Positions 50,313 through 58,548 of a DNA stretch of 64,000 nt are shown here, in pieces. Position numbers and translations under genes: made by a program. Under the pieces are notes generated by a model. It ran no database searches. It saw only the letters and a list, made by a program, of their open reading frames with translations, and was not told the origin of the DNA. The DNA comes from Nitrosomonadales bacterium (lineage in GTDB: Bacteria > Pseudomonadota > Gammaproteobacteria > Burkholderiales > Gallionellaceae). The stretch covers positions 124,001 through 188,000 of the forward strand of contig JADJWO010000001.1 of NCBI GenBank assembly GCA_016716325.1. The letters are read 5' to 3'. Every line of letters begins with the position of its first letter. Within the stretch, counting starts at the first letter, position 1.

Positions 50313-50315
50313 TAC

Positions 50316-52187
50316 ATGGCCCTCTTGCAGATATCCGAACCCGGCCTGAGCGCCGCACCGCACCAGCACCGGCTGGCGGTCGGCATCGACCTCGGCACCA
50401 CCAACTCGCTGGTGGCGACGGTGCGCAACAGTATCAGCGTGGTGCTCAACGACGAGGAGGGCAGTGCGCTGCTGCCCTCGGTGGTGCGCTACCTTGCGGA
50501 TGGCACGGTGCATGTCGGCGTGACTGCGCAGCAGGAGCAGAGCCGGGATCCGGTTAACACCATCGTCTCGGTCAAACGTTTCATGGGGCGTGGCCTCAAG
50601 GACGTGGGTGAGGTGATCGACCTGCCCTACCGTTTCGTGGATACGCCCGGCATGGTGCAGTTGCGCACCGTGGCCGGCGTGAAGAGCCCGGTGGAAGTCT
50701 CCGCCGAGATCCTCAAGGTGCTGCGCGACCGGGCGGAACGTTCGCTCGGAGGCGAGCTGGTCGGGGCGGTGATCACCGTGCCGGCCTATTTCGACGATGC
50801 CCAGCGCCAGGCCACCAAGGATGCCGCGCGGCTGGCCGGACTCAACGTGCTGCGCCTGCTCAACGAACCGACCGCGGCGGCCATCGCCTACGGACTGGAT
50901 AACGCCTCGGAAGGGGTATATGCGGTGTACGACCTGGGCGGCGGGACTTTCGACATCTCCATCCTGCGGCTGTCCAAGGGCGTGTTCGAAGTGCTGGCGA
51001 CCAACGGCGATTCCGCGCTGGGCGGGGACGATTTCGATCAGCGCATCTATTGCTGGATACTGGAGGAAGCCGGTCTGTCGCAGCTCGGCGCGAACGATAC
51101 ACGCTTGCTGCTGACCCATGCGCGCGGCGCCAAGGAGCTGCTGACCGAGCACATGCAGACGCAGATTACCGCCGTGCTGGGCAACGGCGAACTGGTGGAT
51201 GTGACGCTGACGCGCGAGGCGTTCTACGAGATGACCCGGAACCTGCTGGCACGCAGCCTGCAACCGACGCGCAAGGCTTTGCGCGATGCGGGGCTGAGCG
51301 TGGACGAGGTGAAGGGCGTGGTGATGGTGGGCGGCTCCACCCGCATGCCGCAGGTGCAGCGCGCGGTGGCCGAGTTCTTCGGGCAGACGCCGCTGACCAA
51401 CCTCGATCCGGAAAAAGTGGTGGCGCTGGGTGCGGCGATCCAGGCCAATGTGCTGGCGGGCAATCGCGGCGGTGACGACTGGCTGCTGCTGGACGTGATC
51501 CCGCTCAGCCTGGGCATCGAGACCATGGGCGGGCTGGTCGAGAAGATCGTGCCGCGCAACAGTACCATCCCCACCGCGCGCGCGCAGGAATTCACCACCT
51601 GCAGGGACGGCCAGACCGCGATGAGCATCCATGTACTGCAGGGCGAACGCGAACTGGTGAGCGATTGCCGTTCGCTGGCGAAGTTCGAACTGCGCGGCAT
51701 TCCGGCGATGGTCGCGGGGGCGGCGCGCATCCGCGTGACTTTCCAGGTGGACGCCGACGGCTTGCTCAACGTGTCGGCGCGCGAGACCGGGTCGGGGATC
51801 GAGGCGGCGATCGCCGTCAAGCCTTCCTACGGCCTGTCCGATGCCGAGATCACACGCATGTTGCAGGAATCCACGCAACATGCGCAGGACGACATGCAGG
51901 CGCGCGCGTTGCGCGAACAGCAGACCGAAGCGGAACAGTTGCTGGAAGCGGTGCGCCATGCGCTGGAACAGGACGGCGATCTGCTCGGGCCGGACGAGCG
52001 CGCGATTATCGGGGCGCAGATGGAAAAATTGCAGGAAACCTTGAAACGATCCGACCACCTCGCCATCAAACGCGGCATCGTCGCGTTGAACGATGCCACG
52101 GTCCGCTTCGCGCAGGCGCGCATGGACAAGAGCGTCGCGCGCGCGCTGGCAGGCAGGAAGATATCCGAACTGGAGAATAAATCATGA
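50316..52187 (+). CDS. hscA: Hsp70-class chaperone HscA
   Basis: 623 residues starting [20 protein letters not shown]. The nucleotide-binding domain has [30 protein letters not shown] and [17 protein letters not shown]; the substrate domain has the usual [20 protein letters not shown]. It releases clusters from IscU using ATP. The stop overlaps fdx (ATGA). The start agrees with the family even though no ribosome site is seen. Confidence 0.95.
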   Translation: MALLQISEPGLSAAPHQHRLAVGIDLGTTNSLVATVRNSISVVLNDEEGSALLPSVVRYLADGTVHVGVTAQQEQSRDPVNTIVSVKRFMGRGLKDVGEVIDLPYRFVDTPGMVQLRTVAGVKSPVEVSAEILKVLRDRAERSLGGELVGAVITVPAYFDDAQRQATKDAARLAGLNVLRLLNEPTAAAIAYGLDNASEGVYAVYDLGGGTFDISILRLSKGVFEVLATNGDSALGGDDFDQRIYCWILEEAGLSQLGANDTRLLLTHARGAKELLTEHMQTQITAVLGNGELVDVTLTREAFYEMTRNLLARSLQPTRKALRDAGLSVDEVKGVVMVGGSTRMPQVQRAVAEFFGQTPLTNLDPEKVVALGAAIQANVLAGNRGGDDWLLLDVIPLSLGIETMGGLVEKIVPRNSTIPTARAQEFTTCRDGQTAMSIHVLQGERELVSDCRSLAKFELRGIPAMVAGAARIRVTFQVDADGLLNVSARETGSGIEAAIAVKPSYGLSDAEITRMLQESTQHAQDDMQARALREQQTEAEQLLEAVRHALEQDGDLLGPDERAIIGAQMEKLQETLKRSDHLAIKRGIVALNDATVRFAQARMDKSVARALAGRKISELENKS

Positions 52188-52519
52188 CGCAGATCATCGT
52201 GTTGCCGCATGAGGAACTGTGCCCGGAGGGCGCGCTGTTCAATGTCGAGCCTGGCATCTCGCTGTGCGATGCGCTGTTGCAGAACGGCATCGAGATCGAG
52301 CACGCCTGTGAAAAATCCTGCGCCTGTACCACCTGCCATGTCATTTTGCGCGAAGGGTTCAGCACGCTGAATCCTGCCGAGGAGACCGAGGAAGACCTGC
52401 TCGACAAGGCATGGGGGCTGGAGCCCGCGTCACGCCTGTCCTGTCAGGCGGTGGTGGCGGACCGGGATCTGGTCGTGGAGATCCCGAAGTACACGATCAA
52501 CATGGTCAAAGAAGGCTGA
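52184..52519 (+). CDS. fdx: [2Fe-2S] ferredoxin Fdx (isc type)
   Basis: 111 residues. The cluster cysteines are Cys42, Cys48, Cys51 and Cys87 ([20 protein letters not shown] and SRLSCQAVV), the same spacing as E. coli Fdx. It gives electrons for cluster assembly. Confidence 0.95.
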   Translation: MTQIIVLPHEELCPEGALFNVEPGISLCDALLQNGIEIEHACEKSCACTTCHVILREGFSTLNPAEETEEDLLDKAWGLEPASRLSCQAVVADRDLVVEIPKYTINMVKEG

Positions 52520-52532
52520 CGGAGGTTCCCGT

Positions 52533-52724
52533 ATGAAATGGACAGACGTGCGCGACATCGCCATCGCGCTGAGCGAAAAATACCCAGACATCGACCCGCG
52601 CACCGTGCGCTTCGTCGATCTGCACAACCGGGTGGTCGACCTGGAGGGGTTCGATGACGATCACGGGCGCGGCGGCGAGAAGGTGCTCGAGGCGATACAG
52701 GCTGCATGGATAGAGGAGATATGA
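52533..52724 (+). CDS. iscX: IscX, modulator of IscS
   Basis: 63 residues ([40 protein letters not shown]). It is a small acidic protein that binds IscS and iron and ends the isc operon. GGAGGTTCCCG precedes the ATG; the stop overlaps dsbB. Confidence 0.95.
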   Translation: MKWTDVRDIAIALSEKYPDIDPRTVRFVDLHNRVVDLEGFDDDHGRGGEKVLEAIQAAWIEEI

Positions 52725-53236
52725 TGGATATCCTAAGGCTCTGGCAAGGCGTTTCCAATCGCTGGCTGTACCTGGCAGGCGCGCTGTTCGCCAGCGGACT
52801 GATGGGCTTCGGCCTGTTCCTGCAATACGTCAGGCACCTGGATCCCTGTCCGTTGTGCATGGTGCAGCGCGTGGCGTTCATCGCGATCCTGGCGATGTTC
52901 GCGGTGGCCGCACTACATGGCCCGAAGCGCGCCGGCGAGCGCATCTATGCGGCGCTGATCGGATTGTTGTCACTGTCCGGCGTGGCCGTTGCCGCGCGCC
53001 ATATCTGGATCCAGAACCTGCCCAAGGACCAGGTGCCGGCCTGTGGCCCCGGCCTCGACTACATGCTGGAGACCATGCCGATGGCCGATGTGCTGAAGGA
53101 GTTGCTGCACGGCTCGGGCGAATGTGCGGAAAAGGTCTGGAGTTTCCTGGGGCTCGGCATCCCGGAATGGTCGCTGTTGTGCTATCTCGCGCTGGGCGTG
53201 TGGGCGGTGTTGATCGCTGTCAGGGAAAAATCCTAG
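52721..53236 (+). CDS. dsbB: Disulfide bond formation protein DsbB
   Basis: 171 residues from an ATG overlapping the iscX stop (ATGA), behind GAGGAG. Four membrane segments are present. The first periplasmic pair is [13 protein letters not shown]; the second pair lies in [14 protein letters not shown] and [10 protein letters not shown]. It reoxidises DsbA and passes electrons to quinones. Cotranslation with isc genes is unusual but may be incidental. Confidence 0.93.
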   Translation: MMDILRLWQGVSNRWLYLAGALFASGLMGFGLFLQYVRHLDPCPLCMVQRVAFIAILAMFAVAALHGPKRAGERIYAALIGLLSLSGVAVAARHIWIQNLPKDQVPACGPGLDYMLETMPMADVLKELLHGSGECAEKVWSFLGLGIPEWSLLCYLALGVWAVLIAVREKS

Positions 53237-54141
53237 AACGGTTTCATTTGCAGCATCCAGCCCAGTCCGATGAGCGCGCCGAAGAAGATGGTCACATGCG
53301 CCCATGACCAGAGCAGGTAGCGACGCGAGAGTTTATCGGGTGTGAGGTTGCTGAGCAGGAACAGCTTGCCGTCGCGCGGCCGGCTGATGATATGGATATC
53401 CGGCTGCGCCTGCGCCTCGCGCTTCTTCTTTGCCACTTCACGTTGCGCGGCCCTTCTCGCCAGCATCCATTCGGTCATATCCAGTTCGCCGTTGTTGTCC
53501 AGGTCGAAGCGCGCATGCAGGGCGGGCAGGTCGCGCTTCCATTCCGCCAGCAACGCGTTGAGTTCGGCGCGGACGTCAAATTCGGTGCCCAGGCTGCGCG
53601 TGCGGAATTCCCCGAGGGCATACAGGCTGTCGTTCTGGATGAGTTTCCATTCGGTGTAACGATAATGGCCCTCGATCCACCGGTCGTGATGCCGGGTGAC
53701 GATCTCCGCGTCTTCCGGATCGACCACGCATTCCCCGCTGCCGTCGCGCAGGATGAACGAATCGCTGCTCTCGCCGCTATCGATGGTGCGCCATGAGCGA
53801 CCGTTCTTGGTGTGGTATTCCTCTTCGACTTCGTAGCGGTACCACAGGCAGGGCAATGCGCGCAGTTTACTGATGAGTGGCGTTCCGCCGAAGAACTGGC
53901 CTCGTCCGACGAGCTCGACATAACCCTGCGCGGCGGAGGCGACCTTCGAGGTCGGCGTGCCGCGGATCATGCGCAGCCGGTGCAGCGCCGACAGCCAGGC
54001 GAAGAAGCTGATGACTGCCATCAGGGACAGGCAGCCGATCCAGCCTTCGCGCGATTCCATCTTGAGGCCGATGACCAGCAACAGCAACTGGGCACCGGAC
54101 GTGACCAGGTGCGCGTATTCGCGGCGCAGCGAAGCCAGCAT
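53233..54141 (-). CDS. GIDE-like membrane protein with EF-hand
   Basis: 302 residues. Two N-terminal membrane segments ([38 protein letters not shown]) and one or two C-terminal ones enclose a soluble part. GKAQ-type [17 protein letters not shown] and [14 protein letters not shown] resemble the GIDE domain often found beside LemA. In addition [13 protein letters not shown] near residue 215 fits a calcium-binding EF-hand loop (Asp, Asp, Asn, Glu at 1, 3, 5, 12). It is eight bases from lemA. The function of the family is not known. Confidence 0.7.
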   Translation of the reverse strand: MLASLRREYAHLVTSGAQLLLLVIGLKMESREGWIGCLSLMAVISFFAWLSALHRLRMIRGTPTSKVASAAQGYVELVGRGQFFGGTPLISKLRALPCLWYRYEVEEEYHTKNGRSWRTIDSGESSDSFILRDGSGECVVDPEDAEIVTRHHDRWIEGHYRYTEWKLIQNDSLYALGEFRTRSLGTEFDVRAELNALLAEWKRDLPALHARFDLDNNGELDMTEWMLARRAAQREVAKKKREAQAQPDIHIISRPRDGKLFLLSNLTPDKLSRRYLLWSWAHVTIFFGALIGLGWMLQMKPF

Positions 54142-54148
54142 GGGGAAA

Positions 54149-54715
54149 TCAGCTGAATAGCTGTTTCATGTCCACGTCAGCCTTTTCAGTTGCGGAGAAT
54201 TCCAGCAGTGCCTTCGGGGCATAGCCGAACATATTCGCGACCAGCACGGCGGGGAACTGCTCGATGCCGACGTTGTAGATGTTCACCGATTCGTTGTACA
54301 GCTCGCGGCGGTCGGCGATGCTGTTCTCCAGGCCGGTGATGCGGTTCTGCAACTGCATGAAGTTCTCGTTGGCCTTCAGTTCGGGATAGGCCTCCGCCAC
54401 CGCGAAGATGCTGCCCAGCCCCATGCGCAGCGCGCCTTCCGCCTGGCCGAGCGCGCCGATGTCCTGGCGTTCGCGCGCCGCATGGACCTGCGAGCGCGCT
54501 TCGATCACCTTCTGCAGCGTACTCTGCTCGAACTCCTTGTACTGCTTGCACACCTCGACCAGCTTGGGCAATTCGTCGTGGCGCTGCTTGAGCAGCACGT
54601 CGATGTTCGCCCACGCCTTGGCGACGGCATGCTTCAGGTTGACCAGGTGGTTGTACAGGGTGATGCCGTAGAACACCACCACTGCGAAGAAACCGAGAAA
54701 GATCAGGGAAGACAT
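54149..54715 (-). CDS. lemA: LemA family protein
   Basis: 188 residues. One N-terminal membrane helix (SLIFLGFFAVVVFYGITLYN) is followed by long helices with the family blocks LKHAVAKAWANIDVLLKQRH and DELPKLVEVCKQYKEFEQST, then NIYNVGIEQFPAVLVANMFG. LemA proteins are membrane-anchored and of uncertain role, often paired with GIDE-like or envelope stress genes, as here. Confidence 0.9.
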   Translation of the reverse strand: MSSLIFLGFFAVVVFYGITLYNHLVNLKHAVAKAWANIDVLLKQRHDELPKLVEVCKQYKEFEQSTLQKVIEARSQVHAARERQDIGALGQAEGALRMGLGSIFAVAEAYPELKANENFMQLQNRITGLENSIADRRELYNESVNIYNVGIEQFPAVLVANMFGYAPKALLEFSATEKADVDMKQLFS

Positions 54716-54763
54716 ATGTGCTCCTTTTCGTTTATGAAGAACATCGCCGGGCGAAACTGCGCG

Positions 54764-55453
54764 TCACTGCAGCTCGATGGTACCGTTGATCTGCACCGCC
54801 ATACGGCTGTCGCCAGCGGCGAATTCCGGTGCCGGGATCGCCGCTTCCATCGTCATCGCGCTACGCGCCATGGCGATGGGGTAGGGTGCCGGCATCCTGC
54901 CGCCGCTGTTGATGGAAAGGTTGACGCTCCTGTAGGCGCGCGCGCCCAGCGCGGCGCGGATCGCCTCGGCGCGTTCCTGGAACGACTTGATCGCTCCGGC
55001 GATCAGTTCGTTCTCGATCTTCGCGCGGGTATCCGGCGCAACGGAGAAGTGGATGTCACCAAGCTGCAAAGTTTGCTGCAGCCGCATGATGAGATCGCCC
55101 GCAGCCTTGAAATCGCGGCTCTCCAGGCGGATCTCGCCGTGGCCGCGCCAGCCGTCCACCCGGTTGTCCTTGCCATATACCGGATAGGTGTGCTGGTTGC
55201 CGCTGCTGGCCTTGACGTGTTCGAAGGCGGCGGCCTGCTTCAGCGCATCGTTGAGCGCGGTATTGAGTTGTTGCGCGACGCGCGACGGCTGCCGATCCTG
55301 GATTTGTATCCGCATGGTGGCCGTCAACAGGTCGTTGGCGACCTCGCGCGCGGATTCGACCTGGAAATCTACCCGGTTGTACGGCCCGGCTTCGGCATGG
55401 GCCAGCAAAGGGAAAGACAACAGGCCGCACAGCAATAGGGAATGCAACAACAT
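54764..55453 (-). CDS. Exported SIMPL-domain (DUF541) protein
   Basis: 229 residues with a signal peptide (LLHSLLLCGLLSFPLLAHAE). The remainder follows the SIMPL/DUF541 pattern: a beta-rich first half, then IAGAIKSFQERAEAIRAALG and YRSVNLSINSGGRMPAPYP. Periplasmic members of the family are linked to oxidative stress and oligomerise; no enzymatic activity is known. It lies on the same strand as lemA with a 48-base gap. Confidence 0.83.
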   Translation of the reverse strand: MLLHSLLLCGLLSFPLLAHAEAGPYNRVDFQVESAREVANDLLTATMRIQIQDRQPSRVAQQLNTALNDALKQAAAFEHVKASSGNQHTYPVYGKDNRVDGWRGHGEIRLESRDFKAAGDLIMRLQQTLQLGDIHFSVAPDTRAKIENELIAGAIKSFQERAEAIRAALGARAYRSVNLSINSGGRMPAPYPIAMARSAMTMEAAIPAPEFAAGDSRMAVQINGTIELQ

Positions 55454-55590
55454 GATCTCCTCCTTGGCATGATCTCAAGGCTACATGCTAAAACAAAACC
55501 GCGCGCAAGTAACGATTGCGTTCGTTCCGGAACGATTGCTTACCTGCGATAATCGCGTCTCGGCAAGTGGTATCAACAGGAGGCAGGGAG

Positions 55591-56181
55591 ATGGACGCGG
55601 TTTCCAGTATCGCGCTGGCGACAGGACTCGGCTGGGCGAGCGGTATCCGGCTGTATGCGACGGTGTGCATCGTCGGGCTGCTGGAAAGGCTCGGTTATAT
55701 CGGGCTTCCGGCAGCTCTTGAGGTTCTGTCCAACCCTTATGTCATCGGCCTGTCCGGCGCGCTGTTCGTGGTGGAGTTCTTCGCCGACAAGTTCCCGGTG
55801 GTGGATAGCGCATGGGATAGCGTCCATACCTTCATCCGCATTCCGGCGGGGGCATTGCTGGCGATGGGCGCGATAGACAGCAGCGATCCGCTCGTTGCCG
55901 CAGCATTCGCGTTGCTTGGTGGCACGCTGGCAGGCGGCACACATTTCGCCAAATCGGGCAGCCGCGCTCTGATCAATACTTCGCCGGAGCCATTCAGCAA
56001 CTGGGTCGCCTCGTTCGGCGAAGAAGGTCTGCTGGTGATGGGACTGTGGCTGGCGCTGGCGCACCCGGCGTGGTTCCTGGTGTTCATCGTGCTGTTCGTC
56101 GCCGTGCTGGTCTGGGTGCTGCCCAGACTGTGGCGCGGGGTGAGGCTGGTCTGGCGGCGTATCGCCGGAACATCCGCCTGA
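55591..56181 (+). CDS. DUF4126 membrane protein
   Basis: 196 residues from the ATG at 55591 behind AGGAGGCAGGG. Four to five hydrophobic segments are present, with the DUF4126 blocks GLGWASGIRLYATVCIVGLL, VVEFFADKFPVVDSAWDSVH and GGTLAGGTHFAKSGSRALIN. Function unknown. Confidence 0.83.
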   Translation: MDAVSSIALATGLGWASGIRLYATVCIVGLLERLGYIGLPAALEVLSNPYVIGLSGALFVVEFFADKFPVVDSAWDSVHTFIRIPAGALLAMGAIDSSDPLVAAAFALLGGTLAGGTHFAKSGSRALINTSPEPFSNWVASFGEEGLLVMGLWLALAHPAWFLVFIVLFVAVLVWVLPRLWRGVRLVWRRIAGTSA

Positions 56182-56185
56182 CCGA

Positions 56186-56998
56186 TCACAGGGTCAGCGT
56201 ATCGTTCAAACAGGTTCTGGCCTGTGCCAGGCGCGCCAGTGTGGGTAACAGGTTCAGCCCGGCCTGCTGCTTCAGGGCCAGCGCATTCTCCTTCAATTCA
56301 TCGAAAGTGATGTCGACCGGCTCACCCCCGGCGGCGAAGGCGATGGTATTGCCGCTTTCGCAGGAAGGGAACATCAGCGCGCGGTCTTCGAAGGCCTGGG
56401 TGATATACCTGAAGCCGCCCATCGCACCGCGGCTGATGCCGATCAGGTTGACGGCCATGATGCCCTCGTTGCTCAACCGGGTGCGGCATGCCTGATAGAA
56501 CGGCAGGGTGTTCAGTTCTCCGGGGTGCGCGTGATCGTTGAATCCGTCCACCAGGATCAGGTCGAATTTCTTGTTCGTGCCCAGCACATATTCCGCGCCG
56601 TCGCCGATGACGATATGGATGCGCTTGTCGTCTTCCGGCAGCTTGAAATACTGCTGTGCGGCGGCGACCACGGCCGGCTCGATCTCGACGATGGTGAGAT
56701 GCGCGAGCGGACGATGGCGGTACAGGAACTTGGTCAGCGAAGCCGCGCCCAGGCCGATCAGCAGCACCTTGCGCGGCCAGCGCGCATCCTCCCGCAGCAC
56801 CCGCGAGGAGTACGCCGGTGGGTGCCCGGCGGCTTTGCCGCCACCCTCCCGCAGCAGCAGGCTGGCCATCATTTCACGGGTATATTCCAGCTCCAGGTTC
56901 CACGGCCGCGCGATGCGCATCGCGCCCTGTATCCAGGTGGACCCGAAGTGCAGATAGCGCACTCCGGCTTCTTCGGAGATGTCGATGGGATAACTCAT
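56186..56998 (-). CDS. Spermidine synthase-like methyltransferase-fold protein with repeat insertion
   Basis: 270 residues. The SAM-type binding fold is shown by KVLLIGLGAASLTKFLYRHR, LTIVEIEPAVVAAAQQYF, IVIGDGAEYVL and DLILVDGFNDH. The aminopropyltransferase signature is incomplete, so substrate assignment is uncertain. Between LLLRE and DARWPRKV is an extra segment (about residues 50-70, GGGKAAGHPPAYSSRVLRE). It is 57 bp long, flanked by a 12-bp direct repeat CCTCCCGCAGCA (56788-56799, 56845-56856), and keeps the frame. Confidence 0.75.
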   Translation of the reverse strand: MSYPIDISEEAGVRYLHFGSTWIQGAMRIARPWNLELEYTREMMASLLLREGGGKAAGHPPAYSSRVLREDARWPRKVLLIGLGAASLTKFLYRHRPLAHLTIVEIEPAVVAAAQQYFKLPEDDKRIHIVIGDGAEYVLGTNKKFDLILVDGFNDHAHPGELNTLPFYQACRTRLSNEGIMAVNLIGISRGAMGGFRYITQAFEDRALMFPSCESGNTIAFAAGGEPVDITFDELKENALALKQQAGLNLLPTLARLAQARTCLNDTLTL

Positions 56999-57050
56999 GC
57001 GTGGATAATCGGGATTGCCGGAGTGGCCGATGCCGGATGGCGGGCCGGGG

Positions 57051-57413
57051 TCAAAACCTGTCGGATTCGCGCCTTTCCAGCATGGTTTCTATGTGCCGGC
57101 ACAATTCATCGTCCGCCATACCGTGTATTTCGCTATAAGCCAGCATATATGTCGCTTCTTCCAATGCGCCTTCATTCCCGAATTCGAACCCGATATCCGG
57201 GTGGTCGTACAACCGGCTTGCCCAGGCTTTCAGTTCCGATGCATCCAGCATGCCGCCCTCGAACTGGCGCAGAACCTCGAGGAACACTGTCCTGGAAAGG
57301 ATGACCCGGGGCAGTTCGATGCCCGGAGCATGTTCTTCCAGCGCACGAATGACAAATTCATCCGGGCGTGGATTCTGGATGATCTCCATCAGCAACTCGG
57401 CACGTTTGCGCAT
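57051..57413 (-). CDS. Hypothetical protein
   Basis: 120 residues, mostly helical, acidic (MRKRAELLMEIIQNPRPDEF, YDHPDIGFEFGNEGALEEAT). No signal, membrane segment or known family. It follows the spermidine-synthase-like gene's start region on the same strand and is not obviously coupled. Confidence 0.6.
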   Translation of the reverse strand: MRKRAELLMEIIQNPRPDEFVIRALEEHAPGIELPRVILSRTVFLEVLRQFEGGMLDASELKAWASRLYDHPDIGFEFGNEGALEEATYMLAYSEIHGMADDELCRHIETMLERRESDRF

Positions 57414-57535
57414 ACGAATCTCCTGTCCAGATGAGGCTCGATGAATAATACGATGTCGTCAGTATTTCCAGTGTGGCGAATTGTTAAACACATTTGGCCG
57501 GGGGGACAAGCGATTTTTTTCAGGCTTCCCCGTGT

Positions 57536-57553
57536 CCGGCCCCGCAGGGCCGG
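57536..57553. terminator. GC-rich hairpin upstream of the nnrD stop
   Basis: CCGGCCC-CGCA-GGGCCGG, 20 bases beyond the nnrD stop codon on the minus strand. No T run, so it may be a weak or rho-assisted terminator. Confidence 0.4.
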
Positions 57554-57572
57554 TTGTCACCCTTGCAGCATG

Positions 57573-58478
57573 CTAGCGTATCTGCCACTGGTTCAATAAC
57601 CAGCGCGCCCATTCGGTGACTTCAGTCGCACTCATGCCAGTCGTGGCCTGCTGTTTCGCCAGTTCGTCGCCCGCCGCACCGTGCAGGTATACCGCCAGCA
57701 GCAGCGCGTCATCGGCATCCAGTCCCTGTGCGATGAAGGCTGCGATCATGCCGGTCAGCACATCGCCCATTCCGGCGGCGCTCATGCCGGGATTCCCGGT
57801 GCGGTTGACGAACAGTCTGCCGTCGCGGGTTGCGCACAGGCTGTACGCGCCCTTCAGCACGATGCTGCCGCCATATTCCTGTGCCAGTCGTTGTACTGCC
57901 GCGATGCGGTCGGCCTGTACCGTGCCGGTTTCGGCGCCCAGCAAGCGCGCGGCTTCGCCGGGATGAGGGGTGAGTACGTAAGCAGCCTTGCGCGCTGACA
58001 GCAGGCTGCGCAGGTCGGGACGCAACGCCAGCAGGTTCAGCGCATCGGCATCCAGCACCAGCGCGGCATCGCTGCGCAGCGCGTCGTGGAGGAGTTTCTG
58101 CGCGGCCAGGCTGCCTCCCAGCCCGCAGCCGATGGCCAGTACAGAATTGGAAATGCTTCTCACGGTTGCCCCCTCTCCCGCTTGCGGGAGAGGGTTGGGG
58201 AGAGGGAGTGCGCGCATTGCATCGTTGGCCCGATGCAACATCAGTTCCGGTTGCAGCGGATCGACGGCCGGAGCATTGTCCGCCAGCAGGCCGACATGCA
58301 CGCAGCCCGCACCCAGCTTCAGCGCCGCCCGTCCGGCCAGCAGCGCCGCGCCGACCATGCCGGATGCGCCGCCGATCACCGTGACAGTGCCGAACATGCC
58401 TTTGTGGCTGTCGCGCGGGCGTTTCGGCAACCGGGCGGCAACCTGTTTGCGGGTCAGGGTGGGGATGTTTTTGCTCAT
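57573..58478 (-). CDS. nnrD: ADP-dependent NAD(P)H-hydrate dehydratase with repeat insertion
   Basis: 301 residues of the carbohydrate-kinase-like family that repairs damaged NAD(P)H. Key blocks are FGTVTVIGGASGMVGAALLA, LDADALNLLA, LTPHPGEAARLLG, VLKGAYSLCATRDGRLFVNR and NPGMSAAGMGDVLTGMIAAF. There is no N-terminal epimerase domain, so the epimerase is either separate or missing. Residues ~90-105 (LPLPNPLPQAGEGATV) are an in-frame CCCTCTCCCGC palindrome insertion (58164-58211). Confidence 0.9.
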   Translation of the reverse strand: MSKNIPTLTRKQVAARLPKRPRDSHKGMFGTVTVIGGASGMVGAALLAGRAALKLGAGCVHVGLLADNAPAVDPLQPELMLHRANDAMRALPLPNPLPQAGEGATVRSISNSVLAIGCGLGGSLAAQKLLHDALRSDAALVLDADALNLLALRPDLRSLLSARKAAYVLTPHPGEAARLLGAETGTVQADRIAAVQRLAQEYGGSIVLKGAYSLCATRDGRLFVNRTGNPGMSAAGMGDVLTGMIAAFIAQGLDADDALLLAVYLHGAAGDELAKQQATTGMSATEVTEWARWLLNQWQIR

Positions 58479-58548
58479 TATCTGGCCGGGTCAATGGGTG
58501 GGGCGCATAGTATAATCGCGGCCCGAATAAATTTTCACGATCCCTGCC

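Noticed and set aside
50304..52058. 584-codon minus-strand frame inside hscA
   Set aside because: Shadow of hscA.
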